DNA of 64,000 bases, from positions 18,909,387 through 18,973,386 of the forward strand of contig JAGTTD010000014.1 of the NCBI GenBank assembly GCA_018398585.1, given 5' to 3'. The DNA comes from Simmondsia chinensis (Eukaryota; Streptophyta; Magnoliopsida; Caryophyllales; Simmondsiaceae). The position numbers and the translations under genes are program-made. Below the pieces are notes generated by a model. It was given only the letters and a program-made list of their open reading frames with translations, was not told the DNA's origin and searched no databases. Positions within the stretch are counted from its first letter, which is position 1; each line of letters begins with the position of its first letter. Below, piece after piece: positions 36,101-41,331 of the stretch.

Positions 36101-39100
36101 TAACAGGAATAGGAAACTTATCTTTCACTGTCAAGGAATTAAATTGGCGATAATCAATGCACATCCTAGCTGTCCCATCCTTCTTCTTCACAAGAATCAC
36201 GGGTGAGGCAAAAGGACTGTGGCTTGGTCTAATGAAGCTCATCTGAAGCAATTGCTCCACTTGCTTCTCAATTTCTGACTTTTGAGCATGAGCATACCGA
36301 TAAGGTCTGATCTTCACTGGATAAGAAAGAGCTCGAAGTGGTATGGCATGATCTACACTCCTTTGAGGAGGAAGGCTCTTTGGCTGCTCAAAAACATCCT
36401 CAAACTCTTCAATCAAGGCGTGGACCTTAGGCTGAATTACTGGCTGAAGTTTAGCAGGTGAAATGACAAACAATTGCCTGAGCCATTGGATTGCATTCTT
36501 TTTGAATCCCCCATGTAAATGCTTGCCATTGATCAACCGCAGTTGTGCTTGATAAGAAATACCTTGCAGTGTGACTTTAGTGCCATGAACTTCAAAAGCT
36601 ACTGTCATTTTATTAAAATCAAACAACACCGGATTGAATGATCTCATCCAATCTACCACAAGCACCATATCACAACCCCCCAAAGGAAGAACTCTAAAAT
36701 CAAAGGAGAATTGATGATCTTGCATAGACCATTGGAATGCTTGGCACTTATTTTGAGTAGTAATTGGAGTTGCCATCAGCTACCATCACAGCTAATGGAT
36801 GAGTTTTGATGATTTCATGCTTCACCTTTTTCACCAATTTGGGATCAATGAAGCTATGAGTGCTTCCACTATCTATCAAAATGGTAATGGACATTTTTCC
36901 AGCCCTTCCTCCAATGCGTATGGTGTTGTGTGCTCCATTCCCGATCAATGCTTTCATAGAAATCTCAACCTCATCTTCAAATAACTCATCATGTGAATCA
37001 TGCTCAGAACTGTCATCATCCGGACCTGAACTGTTATCCACTGAATCAGCTTCAATTCGAGATCCCCTTGCAGACATCAAAAATTTTGGATTACACCTAT
37101 GCCCGGGCTGATATGGCTGATTACCTTTATAACACAACCTTGCAGATCTCTTGTCCAATGCACGACCTGCCTTGGTGCCTGATGAGTCTTTATGCTGAGA
37201 TTTGTAGGTGCTGCTCTTGAATTTACTCTTGTCACTTGAAGATACAAGCGTAGCTTCAATCAATTTAGCCTTATTATAGGCTTTGGACAAAGTCTTTGGC
37301 CCAATGGCCTTAACCAAGTTCTTGATCCTTGGCTTTAATCCACTAATGAAACTTGAGACATAATATGCCTCCGTAGAGTATGGATTAATGGCTATTATGC
37401 TAGCTCGTAAATTCTCAAATCTTATCATGTATTCCCTCACAGAAGTAGTTTGATAAACTTTATTAAAACTGTCAACAACATCACTAGTGCCTTCTTCTCC
37501 ATATCTCTCGCATAAGTCTTCCACAAATTGGCCCCAAGAAAGATTAGGATTGCTCTTCAACACACTATAGAACCATACCTCATAGTCTCCATGAAGATGC
37601 ACTGCTGCCAATTCCACTTTTTCAGCTTCATTGATGTTATAGAAATGGAAATACCGTTCACACCTCCTCAACCATGACTTAGGCTGCTTGCCATCAAACG
37701 GCTCGATTTGCACCCTTGGCTGCCTGTGAGCATTGCTTCTGCCACCAGATGTAGCATCATTACTCACTAACCTTCTCTGTTGATACAGATCAGGTGGCCT
37801 ATCCTGATGTTCGAAGTCATCGGATGAATGTTTGAGGTGAATGACAGAATCAGGAGGTCTGGAATGCAGACCTGAATTCTGGCCAAACAATCGGGAATGA
37901 GCTTGATCTGTGGTTTGATCCTGAGCTCCTGCAGCAACCTCAACCTCTGGTGGTCGATCAACAGCTGATCTGATGTGAACTGAAGGTCCAGCTTGTGTTT
38001 GGATCATAGGAGACTTATCACGATTCCTATCCTCATTCTCAGTTCTATCAGTATGGACTTGCGGTTGAATCACTTCAGCTGGAGGAATGAGCTGACTTGC
38101 AGGTTTAAGAATCGCGTTAACTGATGGTTCTCCTTGCTTCCTGATCTGATCTTGCATCTTCTCCAGTTTATCCTCCAATTTTGACAATCGATCATCATTT
38201 CTTTGGTGATTTTCCAACTGCAGTTGCTGTAATCTTGAAAACATGCGTTCTTTAGCTTGTTTTTGTGAATTGGTAATGTGATCATACAGTTCCTCCATCT
38301 GATCAGGAGTAACATATTCCTTTGAAGTGTTCGAACCAGCAACAGCAGCATATGACACATCTGGTTGAACAACAGATGCTACATTTCCACCACCAGCTCC
38401 CTATCGTGTTCTAACTCCTTCAGCCATACTTTGCTTATTTTTCTTCGGTCTTACCAGTTCAAATTAAGCAATTGACAACTTGAACCAGCTCTGATACTAA
38501 TAGTTAGCTTCCAAACCCAGATTGAGAGCTAACCTTGTGAAAGAGATTGATAAGATGAGAAGAGAAGTGAAAGGGATGAGAAATAGAGAAAGAGATGAGA
38601 ATTAGAGAGAGATTATCCAAGGGGAAATCTGAAATTTTATTGATTGAATGATGAGGATACAAGATTTAGACCTATTTATAATAGATCTTGATACAATGCA
38701 CTCAACACACCCCTCATAACCGACTATACTTGATTTTGGCGCCAAAACATAAGCAAGCCGCCACTTTTGACTAAATTTGACCTCTAGCTGGCTCTTGGCG
38801 CCAATTGGCCTGCCAACTAACATTTGAATACAATGATATTACAACTCAAAAGCCACACACGCAATACAAGACCAATTATAACAAAAAATAAAAGGAATCA
38901 TAACAATGTGGTTTCCATGACCAGTTACTTAACGATTTTAAATACCTTGCTTCTGCAACACCTCAACCATAATATTACTAATAACTTCGATTTTGATCCC
39001 GTGCCATTGCAATCTCGAGTTTAATTTCAACTAATTCCATTGTGCTTATAAAAGCAGATTGACCTCCCTTTCATGTGGTTGCAGCATTCCGTTTTCAGTA

Positions 39101-39208
39101 GACGACATATCCAAGTCAATGGAACAAATAGACATCTCCGACATTGAACCACCCACACTTATCCGTGAAACGTCCGGCTTCAGTTTCTTGTTACCTCGAG
39201 CCGACTAG
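1350..39208 (+). CDS. Class XI myosin heavy chain, 3' part (25 exons, 5' end outside window)
   Basis: Plant class XI myosins are actin motors that move organelles and drive cytoplasmic streaming. Exons read from splice sites and reading frame: 1350-1387, 1611-1737, 1814-1996, 3396-3527, 3674-3783, 3911-3971, 4250-4427, 4807-5012, 5117-5236, 14463-14561, 14722-14943, 15209-15348, 19535-19646, 19724-19765, 19847-20098, 20733-20885, 21204-21410, 21540-21683, 22484-22554, 22632-22731, 22809-22865, 32469-32525, 32620-32700, 32784-32866, 39085-39208 (TAG 39206-39208). The sum is 3099 nt, an unbroken frame of 1032 residues; split codons at the junctions all resolve. Whole plant myosin XI proteins are about 1500 residues, so roughly the first third (P-loop, switch regions) lies upstream. 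The C-terminus resembles the XI-K type, but I do not assign a paralogue. Class VIII is excluded by the six IQ motifs and the long DIL-type tail. Confidence 0.95.
2067..3370. mobile_element. Non-autonomous DNA-element-like insertion with GGCTCCGTTTGTTT terminus
   Basis: The left end reads GGCTCCGTTTGTTTTGAGGG. The right end, read on the opposite strand, is CAGGGCACCATTCGTTTCAAG, so the two ends form an imperfect terminal inverted repeat. Subterminal stretches at both ends are full of GGAAAA/TTTTCC words that also pair with each other. Inside, about 2300-2870 has its own inverted ends (TTATCACTTA and TAAGTGATAA). There is no coding sequence. It lies in the myosin intron 1997-3395 and has a relative at 30541-31692. 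The ends resemble plant hAT or Mutator-like non-autonomous elements; I see no clear target duplication, so the superfamily is open. Confidence 0.55.
4250..5236 (+). CDS. Myosin XI exons for the lever arm (six IQ motifs)
   Basis: Three exons (4250-4427, 4807-5012, 5117-5236) encode fragment residues 218-385. The first starts [17 protein letters not shown], the end of the converter. Six IQ-like motifs follow, beginning [45 protein letters not shown] and LTQCRWRGI. Each is expected to bind calmodulin or a calmodulin-like light chain, which gives class XI its long step. The last exon ends LRKLRM, and the next exon, 9.2 kb downstream, resumes with AARETG in the same frame. The junction is therefore preserved despite the retrotransposons between them. 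Confidence 0.93.
5929..6423 (+). repeat. 5' LTR of the gag-only element
   Basis: 495 bp, TG...CA ends. It contains a TATA-like TTATAAATAA at about 6190-6199, followed by CAATCAATGAAAAG and a CT-rich leader full of TTCTCATC words. By eye it differs from the 3' LTR at roughly 13 positions plus a 6-bp indel (about 97% alike), which suggests a fairly recent insertion. GGCGCCAAAA at 6096-6105 is discussed in the findings. Confidence 0.9.
6426..6437 (+). other. Primer binding site for initiator methionine tRNA
   Basis: TGGTATCAGAGC, two bases after the 5' LTR. This matches the 3' end complement of plant initiator Met tRNA, the usual primer of plant LTR retrotransposons. A 29-base A-rich tract follows at about 6462-6494. 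Confidence 0.85.
6903..8742 (+). pseudogene. gag of the gag-only element (one frameshift, one in-frame stop)
   Basis: Gag forms the cytoplasmic virus-like particle. The start at 6903 ([15 protein letters not shown]) runs 62 codons, but the real frame shifts near 7020-7040; from 7030 a second frame runs to an in-frame TGA at 7774-7776 and continues in the same frame to 8742. In order there is a long coiled coil with repeated [18 protein letters not shown] phrases (about 7075-7430), a linker rich in Pro and Asp, the retrotransposon Gag core (FDGKQPHSW near 7906, [11 protein letters not shown] near 8026, [17 protein letters not shown] near 8250), and a zinc knuckle [14 protein letters not shown] (about 8484-8526). 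It ends with an acidic tail. No protease motif follows. With two lesions this copy probably makes no full Gag. Confidence 0.85.
8802..9290 (+). repeat. 3' LTR of the gag-only element
   Basis: 489 bp, the same ends as the 5' copy, followed directly by the AAAGC target duplication. It is preceded by the purine-rich tract AAGGGGAAGGGA (8790-8801), which fits a polypurine primer for plus-strand synthesis. Confidence 0.9.
9296..10800. other. Intron sequence without recognised genes
   Basis: AT-rich sequence in the 9.2-kb myosin intron. A stretch near 9850-9950 (TTGTTACATAATGGATTTTAA) weakly resembles the tandem repeat at 21971-22355. I see no conserved coding motif on either strand. Confidence 0.5.
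10801..10945 (-). mobile_element. 3' tail of an RTE LINE or of a SINE that shares it
   Basis: Read on the minus strand the piece ends in a TTGTTGTTG microsatellite. Before it come AAACCCTGCACCTCACGGGA and an AGCCTCTCTATAGGGCA-type hairpin. The same layout (bipartite GC-rich hairpin, CAGGGTTTG, TTG repeats) is seen at the 3' ends of the RTE copies at 27860-27990 (+) and 25050-25210 (-). No coding part is attached, so it is either a severely 5'-truncated RTE or a SINE using the RTE tail. Confidence 0.6.
11083..11467 (-). repeat. 3' LTR (left) of the copia relic
   Basis: 385 bp. It shares the long phrase around GTGTAGCGAAYCRCTTTCC and the repeated AAGAGACACATCTTTTCACC with the right LTR. The left edge has changed from TG to GG beside the TGGGA duplication. 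Confidence 0.85.
12050..12870 (-). pseudogene. Copia pol remnants (reverse transcriptase start and RNase H)
   Basis: On the minus strand, about 12750-12860 reads [19 protein letters not shown], the conserved start of copia reverse transcriptase. About 12330-12520 reads [33 protein letters not shown] and [20 protein letters not shown] in adjoining frames, matching copia RNase H. About 12050-12200 reads [20 protein letters not shown], matching the copia C-terminus. The catalytic middle of the reverse transcriptase is deleted, and stops and frameshifts are frequent. Confidence 0.8.
13948..14307 (-). repeat. 5' LTR (right) of the copia relic
   Basis: 360 bp, starting TGTTAGGG and ending ATCAACA on the + strand, followed by the TGGGA duplication. 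A 25-bp gap relative to the left LTR explains the length difference. Confidence 0.85.
14463..19765 (+). CDS. Myosin XI exons for the dimerising coiled coil
   Basis: Exons 14463-14561, 14722-14943, 15209-15348, 19535-19646 and 19724-19765 encode fragment residues 386-590. The sequence is rich in Glu, Lys, Gln and Leu heptads: [20 protein letters not shown], then the [15 protein letters not shown] and [12 protein letters not shown] stretches, then [19 protein letters not shown]. This is the segment through which class XI heavy chains dimerise. The exon at 15209 sits 58 bp after a 34-T tract (15117-15150). The 42-bp exon at 19724-19765 ([14 protein letters not shown]) is the least conserved part and the least certain, although its splice sites and phase fit. 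Confidence 0.9.
15349..16279. other. Intron sequence without recognised genes
   Basis: This begins the 4.2-kb intron after exon 15209-15348. It is AT-rich with no transposon ends that I can pin down. A short Glu/Lys-rich frame near 15779-15846 is not in phase with the flanking exons and was not accepted as an exon. Confidence 0.5.
16280..18960 (+). mobile_element. L1-type LINE relic interrupted by a solo LTR
   Basis: Decayed open frames on the + strand match plant L1 ORF2. About 16330-16490 reads [14 protein letters not shown] and [14 protein letters not shown], the start of the reverse transcriptase. About 16910-16955 reads [13 protein letters not shown], carrying FVDD in place of the usual FADD. 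About 17370-17470 resembles the C-terminal zinc-finger region. Reading frames are broken throughout. A solo LTR (18327-18853) splits its tail. It lies in the myosin intron 15349-19534 in sense orientation. The 5' end is not resolved. Confidence 0.75.
18327..18853 (+). mobile_element. Solo LTR (527 bp) with target duplication TTTAT
   Basis: It starts TGTCACGACCC and ends TTCGGGTTCGTGACA, and is flanked by TTTAT at 18322-18326 and 18854-18858. It contains a TATAAATGTG box near 18589 and a CT-rich leader with repeated TTCTCATC words, as in the LTRs of the gag-only element. No internal sequence remains, so it probably arose by LTR-LTR recombination. It is nested in the L1 relic and so is younger. 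The outer 8 bases form a small inverted repeat (TGTCACGA/TCGTGACA). The strand is assigned from the TATA box. Confidence 0.88.
19847..39208 (+). CDS. Myosin XI exons for the globular cargo-binding tail (DIL domain)
   Basis: Eleven exons from 19847 to 39208 encode fragment residues 591-1032. Landmarks in order are [152 protein letters not shown] and the C-terminal [11 protein letters not shown]. This is the DIL/globular tail that binds cargo adaptors and vesicle receptors. Two introns are strongly inflated: 22866-32468 (RTE LINE) and 32867-39084 (antisense gypsy element). All acceptor AG and donor GT dinucleotides are present, including the slightly unusual donor GTTTGT after 21683. Confidence 0.94.
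20331..20800 (+). repeat. Partial duplication of an intron/exon border in the myosin gene
   Basis: The acceptor region of exon 20733-20885 occurs twice. The upstream copy at about 20509-20575 repeats GAAGACT, then a TTTGAAC, AAGA, ACAAGATAACAATGATAA series and TTGGCC, matching 20697-20764. The upstream copy has lost the acceptor AG (AACAAAAGA instead of AACAGAAGA), and its coding-like part breaks off after TTGGCC. More of the surrounding intron (TTGCCAAAAG at about 20331 and 20646) is also paired. The downstream copy is the functional exon because it alone continues as AYWLSNAS. Confidence 0.7.
21971..22355 (+). repeat. Tandem duplication, unit about 191 bp, two copies
   Basis: Unit 1 (21971-22161) and unit 2 (22162-22355) share TTGGCAGATATAAA, CTTATTGTGTCTTGTTAC, TTCACGGCACCCT, AACCATTACTTTATGTGG and the closing AATAATCTAA. 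By eye they are about 88-90% alike. The repeat lies in the myosin intron 21684-22483 and has no coding capacity. Confidence 0.85.
22930..23075. repeat. AAGCTT/GAGC-rich dispersed repeat, left part split by the RTE LINE
   Basis: It has many AGCTT, AAGCTC and GAGCC words. It continues after the RTE LINE at 27991-28290 with the same vocabulary, and a third copy lies at 39925-40205. Such palindromic GAGCTCGAGC-type elements are common in plant genomes. Superfamily not assigned. Confidence 0.55.
23270..23700 (+). repeat. Telomere-like CCCTAA repeats and a 128-bp tandem duplication in the RTE leader
   Basis: CCCTAA or near variants occur more than fifteen times. Within this, 23403-23530 and 23531-23658 are two tandem copies of a 128-bp unit containing CTCGAACCACTACAACCC, GGAACCCCAAAACTAACCC and GACCCTAACCCATTACACA; they differ at only a few sites. 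The stretch lies between the left target duplication and the endonuclease, so it is probably part of the LINE leader and not a true chromosome-end relic. Confidence 0.75.
24000..24680 (+). pseudogene. RTE LINE apurinic endonuclease domain (degraded)
   Basis: The frame at 24039-24380 reads [15 protein letters not shown], then [16 protein letters not shown] and IISAYAPQ, the conserved N-terminal motifs of LINE apurinic endonucleases, including the catalytic Glu of LQE. The reading continues in another frame at about 24385-24420 (GGDFNGHVG), carrying the metal-binding GDFN. A 20-G run at 24798-24817 lies downstream. The role in an intact element is to nick target DNA. Confidence 0.8.
25050..25950 (-). 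mobile_element. 5'-truncated RTE LINE inserted in inverse orientation inside the RTE LINE
   Basis: The minus strand reads the end of an RTE reverse transcriptase ([20 protein letters not shown], then [17 protein letters not shown] and [11 protein letters not shown]), a 3' untranslated part, a GC-rich hairpin, and finally TTGTTGTTGTTGTTGC at its end. The same C-terminal segment occurs on the + strand at about 27190-27480 in the host LINE. The host frame breaks off at about 25045 and resumes at 25951 ([18 protein letters not shown]), so this is a nested insertion. An 18-G run lies in its hairpin (25115-25132). Confidence 0.8.
25951..27480 (+). pseudogene. RTE LINE reverse transcriptase domain (degraded)
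   Basis: Motifs in order over several frames are [18 protein letters not shown] (about 26390), [20 protein letters not shown] (about 26540-26600), [14 protein letters not shown] (about 26635-26680), [14 protein letters not shown] (about 26815-26860), [12 protein letters not shown] (about 26907-26945, the catalytic FADD) and [15 protein letters not shown] (about 27115-27160). At least four frame changes or stops separate them, so the copy is dead. Intact versions copy their RNA at the nicked target. Confidence 0.82.
27991..28290. repeat. AAGCTT/GAGC-rich dispersed repeat, right part
   Basis: Continuation of the repeat interrupted by the RTE LINE. Near 28225-28262 it carries a short simple repeat of GAGCCT (AGCCCGAGCCTGAGCCTGAG). 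Confidence 0.55.
28291..30540. other. Intron sequence without genes; small inverted and duplicated stretches
   Basis: Two features stand out. Around 29420-29660 is a foldback rich in GGGTAAAGAGGGG and its complement CTCCCTTTACCCC, probably a small inverted-repeat element. About 30090-30190 and 30430-30535 share a phrase (ATGAACAAAAATTATT/GATTAGCAAAAATTATT, GGGAG, AGGATTGACT), suggesting a local duplication. An 11-C run is at 29703-29713. I see no coding motif. Confidence 0.45.
30541..31692. mobile_element. Second copy of the DNA-element-like insertion at 2.1-3.4 kb
   Basis: The left end GGCTCCGTATGATAGG and the right end, read in reverse as GGGATTTAGGTTTCATTTGTTT, resemble the ends at 2067-3370. 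Subterminal GGAAAA/TTTTCC words are again present. The inner block at about 30891-31420 carries TTATCAATTAGGCAC near its left edge and GTACCTAAAAGATAAT near its right, matching the inner block of the first copy. It has no coding capacity. Confidence 0.55.
31851..32351. mobile_element. MITE-like element with AAAAAGGCGC terminal inverted repeats
   Basis: The left end is AAAAAGGCGCGCCTTAGC. The right end is GTGCGTCTTGCGCCTTTTTA, whose reverse complement starts AAAAAGGCGCAAGACGCAC. Both ends are GC-rich with repeated AAGGCG words, while the middle is very AT-rich. It is about 500 bp with no coding sequence. It ends only about 117 bp before myosin exon 32469-32525. I could not identify a target duplication. 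Confidence 0.65.
33167..33570 (-). repeat. 3' LTR (left) of the gypsy element
   Basis: 404 bp, starting TGTTAGCTTCC and ending AATCATAACA on the + strand. It contains a minus-strand TATAAATAG box near 33338-33348 and the palindrome TTTTGGCGCCAAAA at 33399-33412. A long A tract (about 33125-33154) lies just outside the target duplication. Confidence 0.92.
33600..34632 (-). pseudogene. Integrase core and C-terminal part of the gypsy element, three frame segments
   Basis: Segment 34315-34632 begins [20 protein letters not shown] (a core Asp lies in the following [10 protein letters not shown]) and ends soon after [14 protein letters not shown], a conserved core motif. Segment 33877-34302 has [20 protein letters not shown] and [14 protein letters not shown]. 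Segment 33600-33938 has [33 protein letters not shown] and a chromodomain-like end [16 protein letters not shown]. Small indels separate the three, so no complete integrase is made. Confidence 0.88.
34635..36776 (-). CDS. pol: pol frame of the gypsy element (reverse transcriptase, RNase H, integrase zinc domain)
   Basis: 713 codons. The reverse transcriptase spans about 150-330, with [48 protein letters not shown] and the catalytic VFFDDIL near 302 (FxDD, usual in this group). RNase H begins with [15 protein letters not shown] near 452 and includes [13 protein letters not shown]. The integrase HHCC zinc-binding part includes [17 protein letters not shown] near 645 and CEVCQQTK near 682. The frame is open through all these domains, but it breaks at 34635, before the integrase catalytic core. 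The upstream protease part is in the other frame. Confidence 0.9.
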   Translation of the reverse strand: MATPITTQNKCQAFQWSMQDHQFSFDFRVLPLGGCDMVLVVDWMRSFNPVLFDFNKMTVAFEVHGTKVTLQGISYQAQLRLINGKHLHGGFKKNAIQWLRQLFVISPAKLQPVIQPKVHALIEEFEDVFEQPKSLPPQRSVDHAIPLRALSYPVKIRPYRYAHAQKSEIEKQVEQLLQMSFIRPSHSPFASPVILVKKKDGTARMCIDYRQFNSLTVKDKFPIPVIDDLLDELYGAHFFSKLDLRQGYHQIRVLEPDIYKIAFQTHHGHFEFVVMPFGLTNAPTTFQAAMNDNFKPYLRRSVLVFFDDILICSSSYKDHLIHLREVFVVMRPHRFFAKLSKCLFAQTKLEYLGHIISHEGVSTDPSKVQAMQEWPIPMTLKQLRGFLGLTGYYRKFIEGYGSIAKPLTELLKKDAFRWSGRAQAAFDALKLAMCAAPVLAMPNFAKDFILETDASGSGIGAVLSQHGRPIVFFSQALSPKHQAMSTYEKEYLAILLAIEKWRHYLDGHRFIIRTDHQSLKHLLEQKIVTRIQKKGLMKLLGLDYAIECKRGKENLAADALSRRFEDQEQGSCGAMTVVLPTWMDEVYKSYEGDSFAQECVVANLVKDADVVGYNADISVQRGITRLQNKLYIGSSTDLRDQIVKASHDSAWGGHSGVEGTYQRVNAYFSWHSMKKAVTNFVRSCEVCQQTKLGDHRYQGLSQPLPIPEVFGST
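36748..38358 (-). CDS. gag: gag-protease frame of the gypsy element
   Basis: 536 codons. Residues 1-20 contain [11 protein letters not shown], and about 25-85 form a Gln/Lys-rich coiled coil. The Gag core spans about 215-345 ([49 protein letters not shown]). A zinc knuckle near 409 reads [14 protein letters not shown]: the second cysteine is Gly, so zinc binding should fail. The protease active site, [10 protein letters not shown], is near 499 (DSG type). The frame then ends early at 36748 because of a single-base shift; the neighbouring frame starting at 36776 continues the protein. Gag is closely related to that of the gag-only element at 6.9-8.7 kb. Confidence 0.88.
   Translation of the reverse strand: MSYAAVAGSNTSKEYVTPDQMEELYDHITNSQKQAKERMFSRLQQLQLENHQRNDDRLSKLEDKLEKMQDQIRKQGEPSVNAILKPASQLIPPAEVIQPQVHTDRTENEDRNRDKSPMIQTQAGPSVHIRSAVDRPPEVEVAAGAQDQTTDQAHSRLFGQNSGLHSRPPDSVIHLKHSSDDFEHQDRPPDLYQQRRLVSNDATSGGRSNAHRQPRVQIEPFDGKQPKSWLRRCERYFHFYNINEAEKVELAAVHLHGDYEVWFYSVLKSNPNLSWGQFVEDLCERYGEEGTSDVVDSFNKVYQTTSVREYMIRFENLRASIIAINPYSTEAYYVSSFISGLKPRIKNLVKAIGPKTLSKAYNKAKLIEATLVSSSDKSKFKSSTYKSQHKDSSGTKAGRALDKRSARLCYKGNQPYQPGHRCNPKFLMSARGSRIEADSVDNSSGPDDDSSEHDSHDELFEDEVEISMKALIGNGAHNTIRIGGRAGKMSITILIDSGSTHSFIDPKLVKKVKHEIIKTHPLAVMVADGNSNYYSK
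38488..38499 (-). other. Primer binding site of the gypsy element
   Basis: AGCTCTGATACT on the + strand lies next to the right LTR. On the minus strand this is close to the initiator Met tRNA site TGGTATCAGAGC, with one or two changes. Confidence 0.75.
38501..38905 (-). repeat. 5' LTR (right) of the gypsy element
   Basis: 405 bp. The edge next to the primer site has changed to TAGTTAGC. It contains TTTTGGCGCCAAAA at 38734-38747 and a second palindrome TTGGCGCCAA at 38795-38804. In the minus-strand direction both lie upstream of the TATA box. Confidence 0.92.
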
Positions 39209-39710
39209 ACAGTTTCTCCCCTCGTAAACTCTCTCTGCATTCCAATCACATACGGTTACACTGACACGCAGTGTCTGACTCGGATTGTTTAATTATTTTA
39301 GGTTTTACTCTGGTTGATATACTTGGCATACCAGATGAATGTGTGCCTCAGTACAAGCAAATGTGAATGGGTGAGGTTCCGAGATCATGACTGAAACTAT
39401 AGTTGACATTGCTCATTGTTGATGAGGTGCGTTATGTGTTGCTTGACGTGCTCTGTTTTCTCTCCTCGTCTTTTGTTTAGGATTATGTTGTATTGTGGAG
39501 CCATCCTCTTATGTCTCAATGTGTTTGTTCAAAGTCGATGAAACTAGGAGTTTTTTTGTATTCCAACTTCCGAGAAGCTCGATCCTCTTGCCCATCCCCC
39601 TATTTTTGTACTCTGTTTTAGATGATGTGGGTGGGTTGTGCGTGACTTTATCTGTCTCTATGGTTGTCCACTTTATACTAGTGCTAAGTATCAATTTTTA
39701 TTAATTATAA
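39209..39710 (+). other. Probable 3' untranslated region of the myosin XI gene
   Basis: This is non-repetitive sequence directly downstream of the TAG at 39206-39208, with no long reading frame of interest and no recognisable transposon. It is pyrimidine-rich in places and ends in an AT-rich stretch around 39690-39715 that could hold the cleavage signal. I see no perfect AATAAA, so the end is approximate. A 26-base T tract follows at about 39781-39806. Confidence 0.5.
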
Positions 39711-41331
39711 GAAAAAGAAGTTTCCCATGAGTGTTTGCACTTGGCATCCTTTTGGAAAAGGTAAGAAAGAACTTCGAAGTTTTTTTTTTTTTTTTTTTTT
39801 TTTTTCCCCACGGAAGGATACTCTTAAGGCATCATTAACTATAAAAGAAAACATGCTACAGAAATGTTAAGATTGTTCCACTAGAATATTGTATTTCCTA
39901 ATTTAGCAGTTCACTCAATTGCTATGTAGGCGTGTAAACGAGTCGAATCAAGCCAACCATCCCCTTGTTGAGCACGAGCTCTTATTGAGCTTTTGAACCT
40001 TTATTCTAGCTTGGTTCAATAAGATTTTAACGTGTTGGATACTCGGTTCGACTCAATTTGTTAGCCTAATAGAGCTGATTTGAGCTCGTTATTGAGTTGA
40101 GTCGAGCTCGTTTTCCAGCCAAATGAAGCTCACAACCAAGTTAAGCTTGCTATTGAGTTGAGCTCGCTACCGAACTGAGCTATCTGAATCATATTGAGCT
40201 GCAATTGATCCATTTTAGAGAATTACCAATTGTAAAGAGTGTTACAATTCTTTTTGTTTTTTGTTTCTTTTTTTTTTTTTGGAGAGAGGGGGGGGGGGGG
40301 GGGGGGGGGGGGGGGATGGATAAGAAAGTCAATTATGCCTCCAGAAATGCATGGTTCAGAGTACCTCAACAATGCAGCTGAAAAATATGTCATTTTCACA
40401 GCATGGTTGCAATTCTGTAAGAAATTTAAGATTCTCTTAAATGGCGAAGTAGCCAGAGAAGTGACGTAGTTAAGAACAACCATACTATGAATGACGTCAC
40501 TGATATCAGAAAGGTTATCAAGTTGCAAACTGGTAGCTAAACTTGGGCATAATACTTGCATATTGTACTTACACCCTGAGCTCTTCATGGTGATGTATTA
40601 AGAACGGTGTCTCCAGTATATCACTCCTAGTATTCTTCCTCGGCACCTCTATAAATATATATGTGGTTTATACGAACTTTAGTCCACATTACATTCAGTT
40701 GGCTGTTGTTCGTGAAAAGGTCATTTTTTAGAAAAGCGTGTTAAAGAAACTAGTTGTCCTAAAATTTTGAGCCGGGGGTGCAAGTCCAAGAATGTTTTAA
40801 TACAACATAGTTTCTCATGTAGATGTCTGTTGTATTTAAAGTGTGGATAGATGCACCCATCATACTTCATGTTTTTATTATACTAATATATTAATATTGA
40901 AAGTAAAGATCTAGAAAAGCTTTAATATCATATCAGAAAATAGTTGTTACAAGAATTATCGAAAAATAATTTGATACTGGAACAAAAAAAAAAGACATTA
41001 CTTAGACACTAGTAATTGAGCATTTATTGACTATATATCTATCATTTTAATATATATAATAAGATACTGAAGGTTTTAGTGTTCTATTACGTGGGCGTCT
41101 TATGCAAGATTTGATGTATTTTTGTAAGAATATGATAAATTTTGAAGAAAATTAATTATATATGTAAGTTATTTAAGTGTTTTCAGCGATAATTCAGCGT
41201 ATGATACTTATATTACTAAAATCAACTGTCATATTAGCTTTTTCTAGTAAGGAATCATCAACTCTTAAAGAAGATATTTATATATTGTTGATTCATCATC
41301 CCTGGATTTTAATCGGTGATATCAATGAGCT
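39711..41331. other. Intergenic sequence with AGCT-rich repeat and a poly-T/poly-G tract
   Basis: About 39925-40205 is a third copy of the GAGCTC-rich repeat (GAGTTGAGTCGAGCTCG, TTGAGCTTTTGAAC). A 14-T then 28-G tract lies at about 40267-40315. About 40990-41300 has phrases like those of the inner block of the 2.1-kb element (TTACTTAGACAC, GATACTGAAGGTTTTAG). I see no gene. Confidence 0.5.

Larger units (their letters stand above)
33167..38905 (-). mobile_element. Ty3/gypsy LTR retrotransposon, antisense in the last myosin intron
   Basis: The LTRs are 33167-33570 and 38501-38905, with the target duplication ATGTG (33162-33166 and 38906-38910). On the minus strand the order is primer site (38488-38499), gag, protease, reverse transcriptase, RNase H, integrase and a C-terminal segment ending [18 protein letters not shown]. 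That last part resembles the chromodomain-like end of chromoviruses. The LTRs are about 96-97% alike by eye, so the insertion is fairly young. Four lesions break the polyprotein: a frameshift after protease, one between the integrase zinc-binding and core parts, and two inside integrase. The Gag zinc knuckle has also lost a cysteine. Confidence 0.93.

Noticed and set aside
36748..36776. Programmed frameshift between gag-protease and pol
   Set aside because: No slippery heptamer is evident, the related element at 49.2 kb reads through the same place in one frame, and the shift is explained by one extra base. It is a mutation.
34066..36984. Many + strand frames opposite the gypsy polyprotein
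   Set aside because: They are shadows of the minus-strand pol and gag frames with no domain motif.
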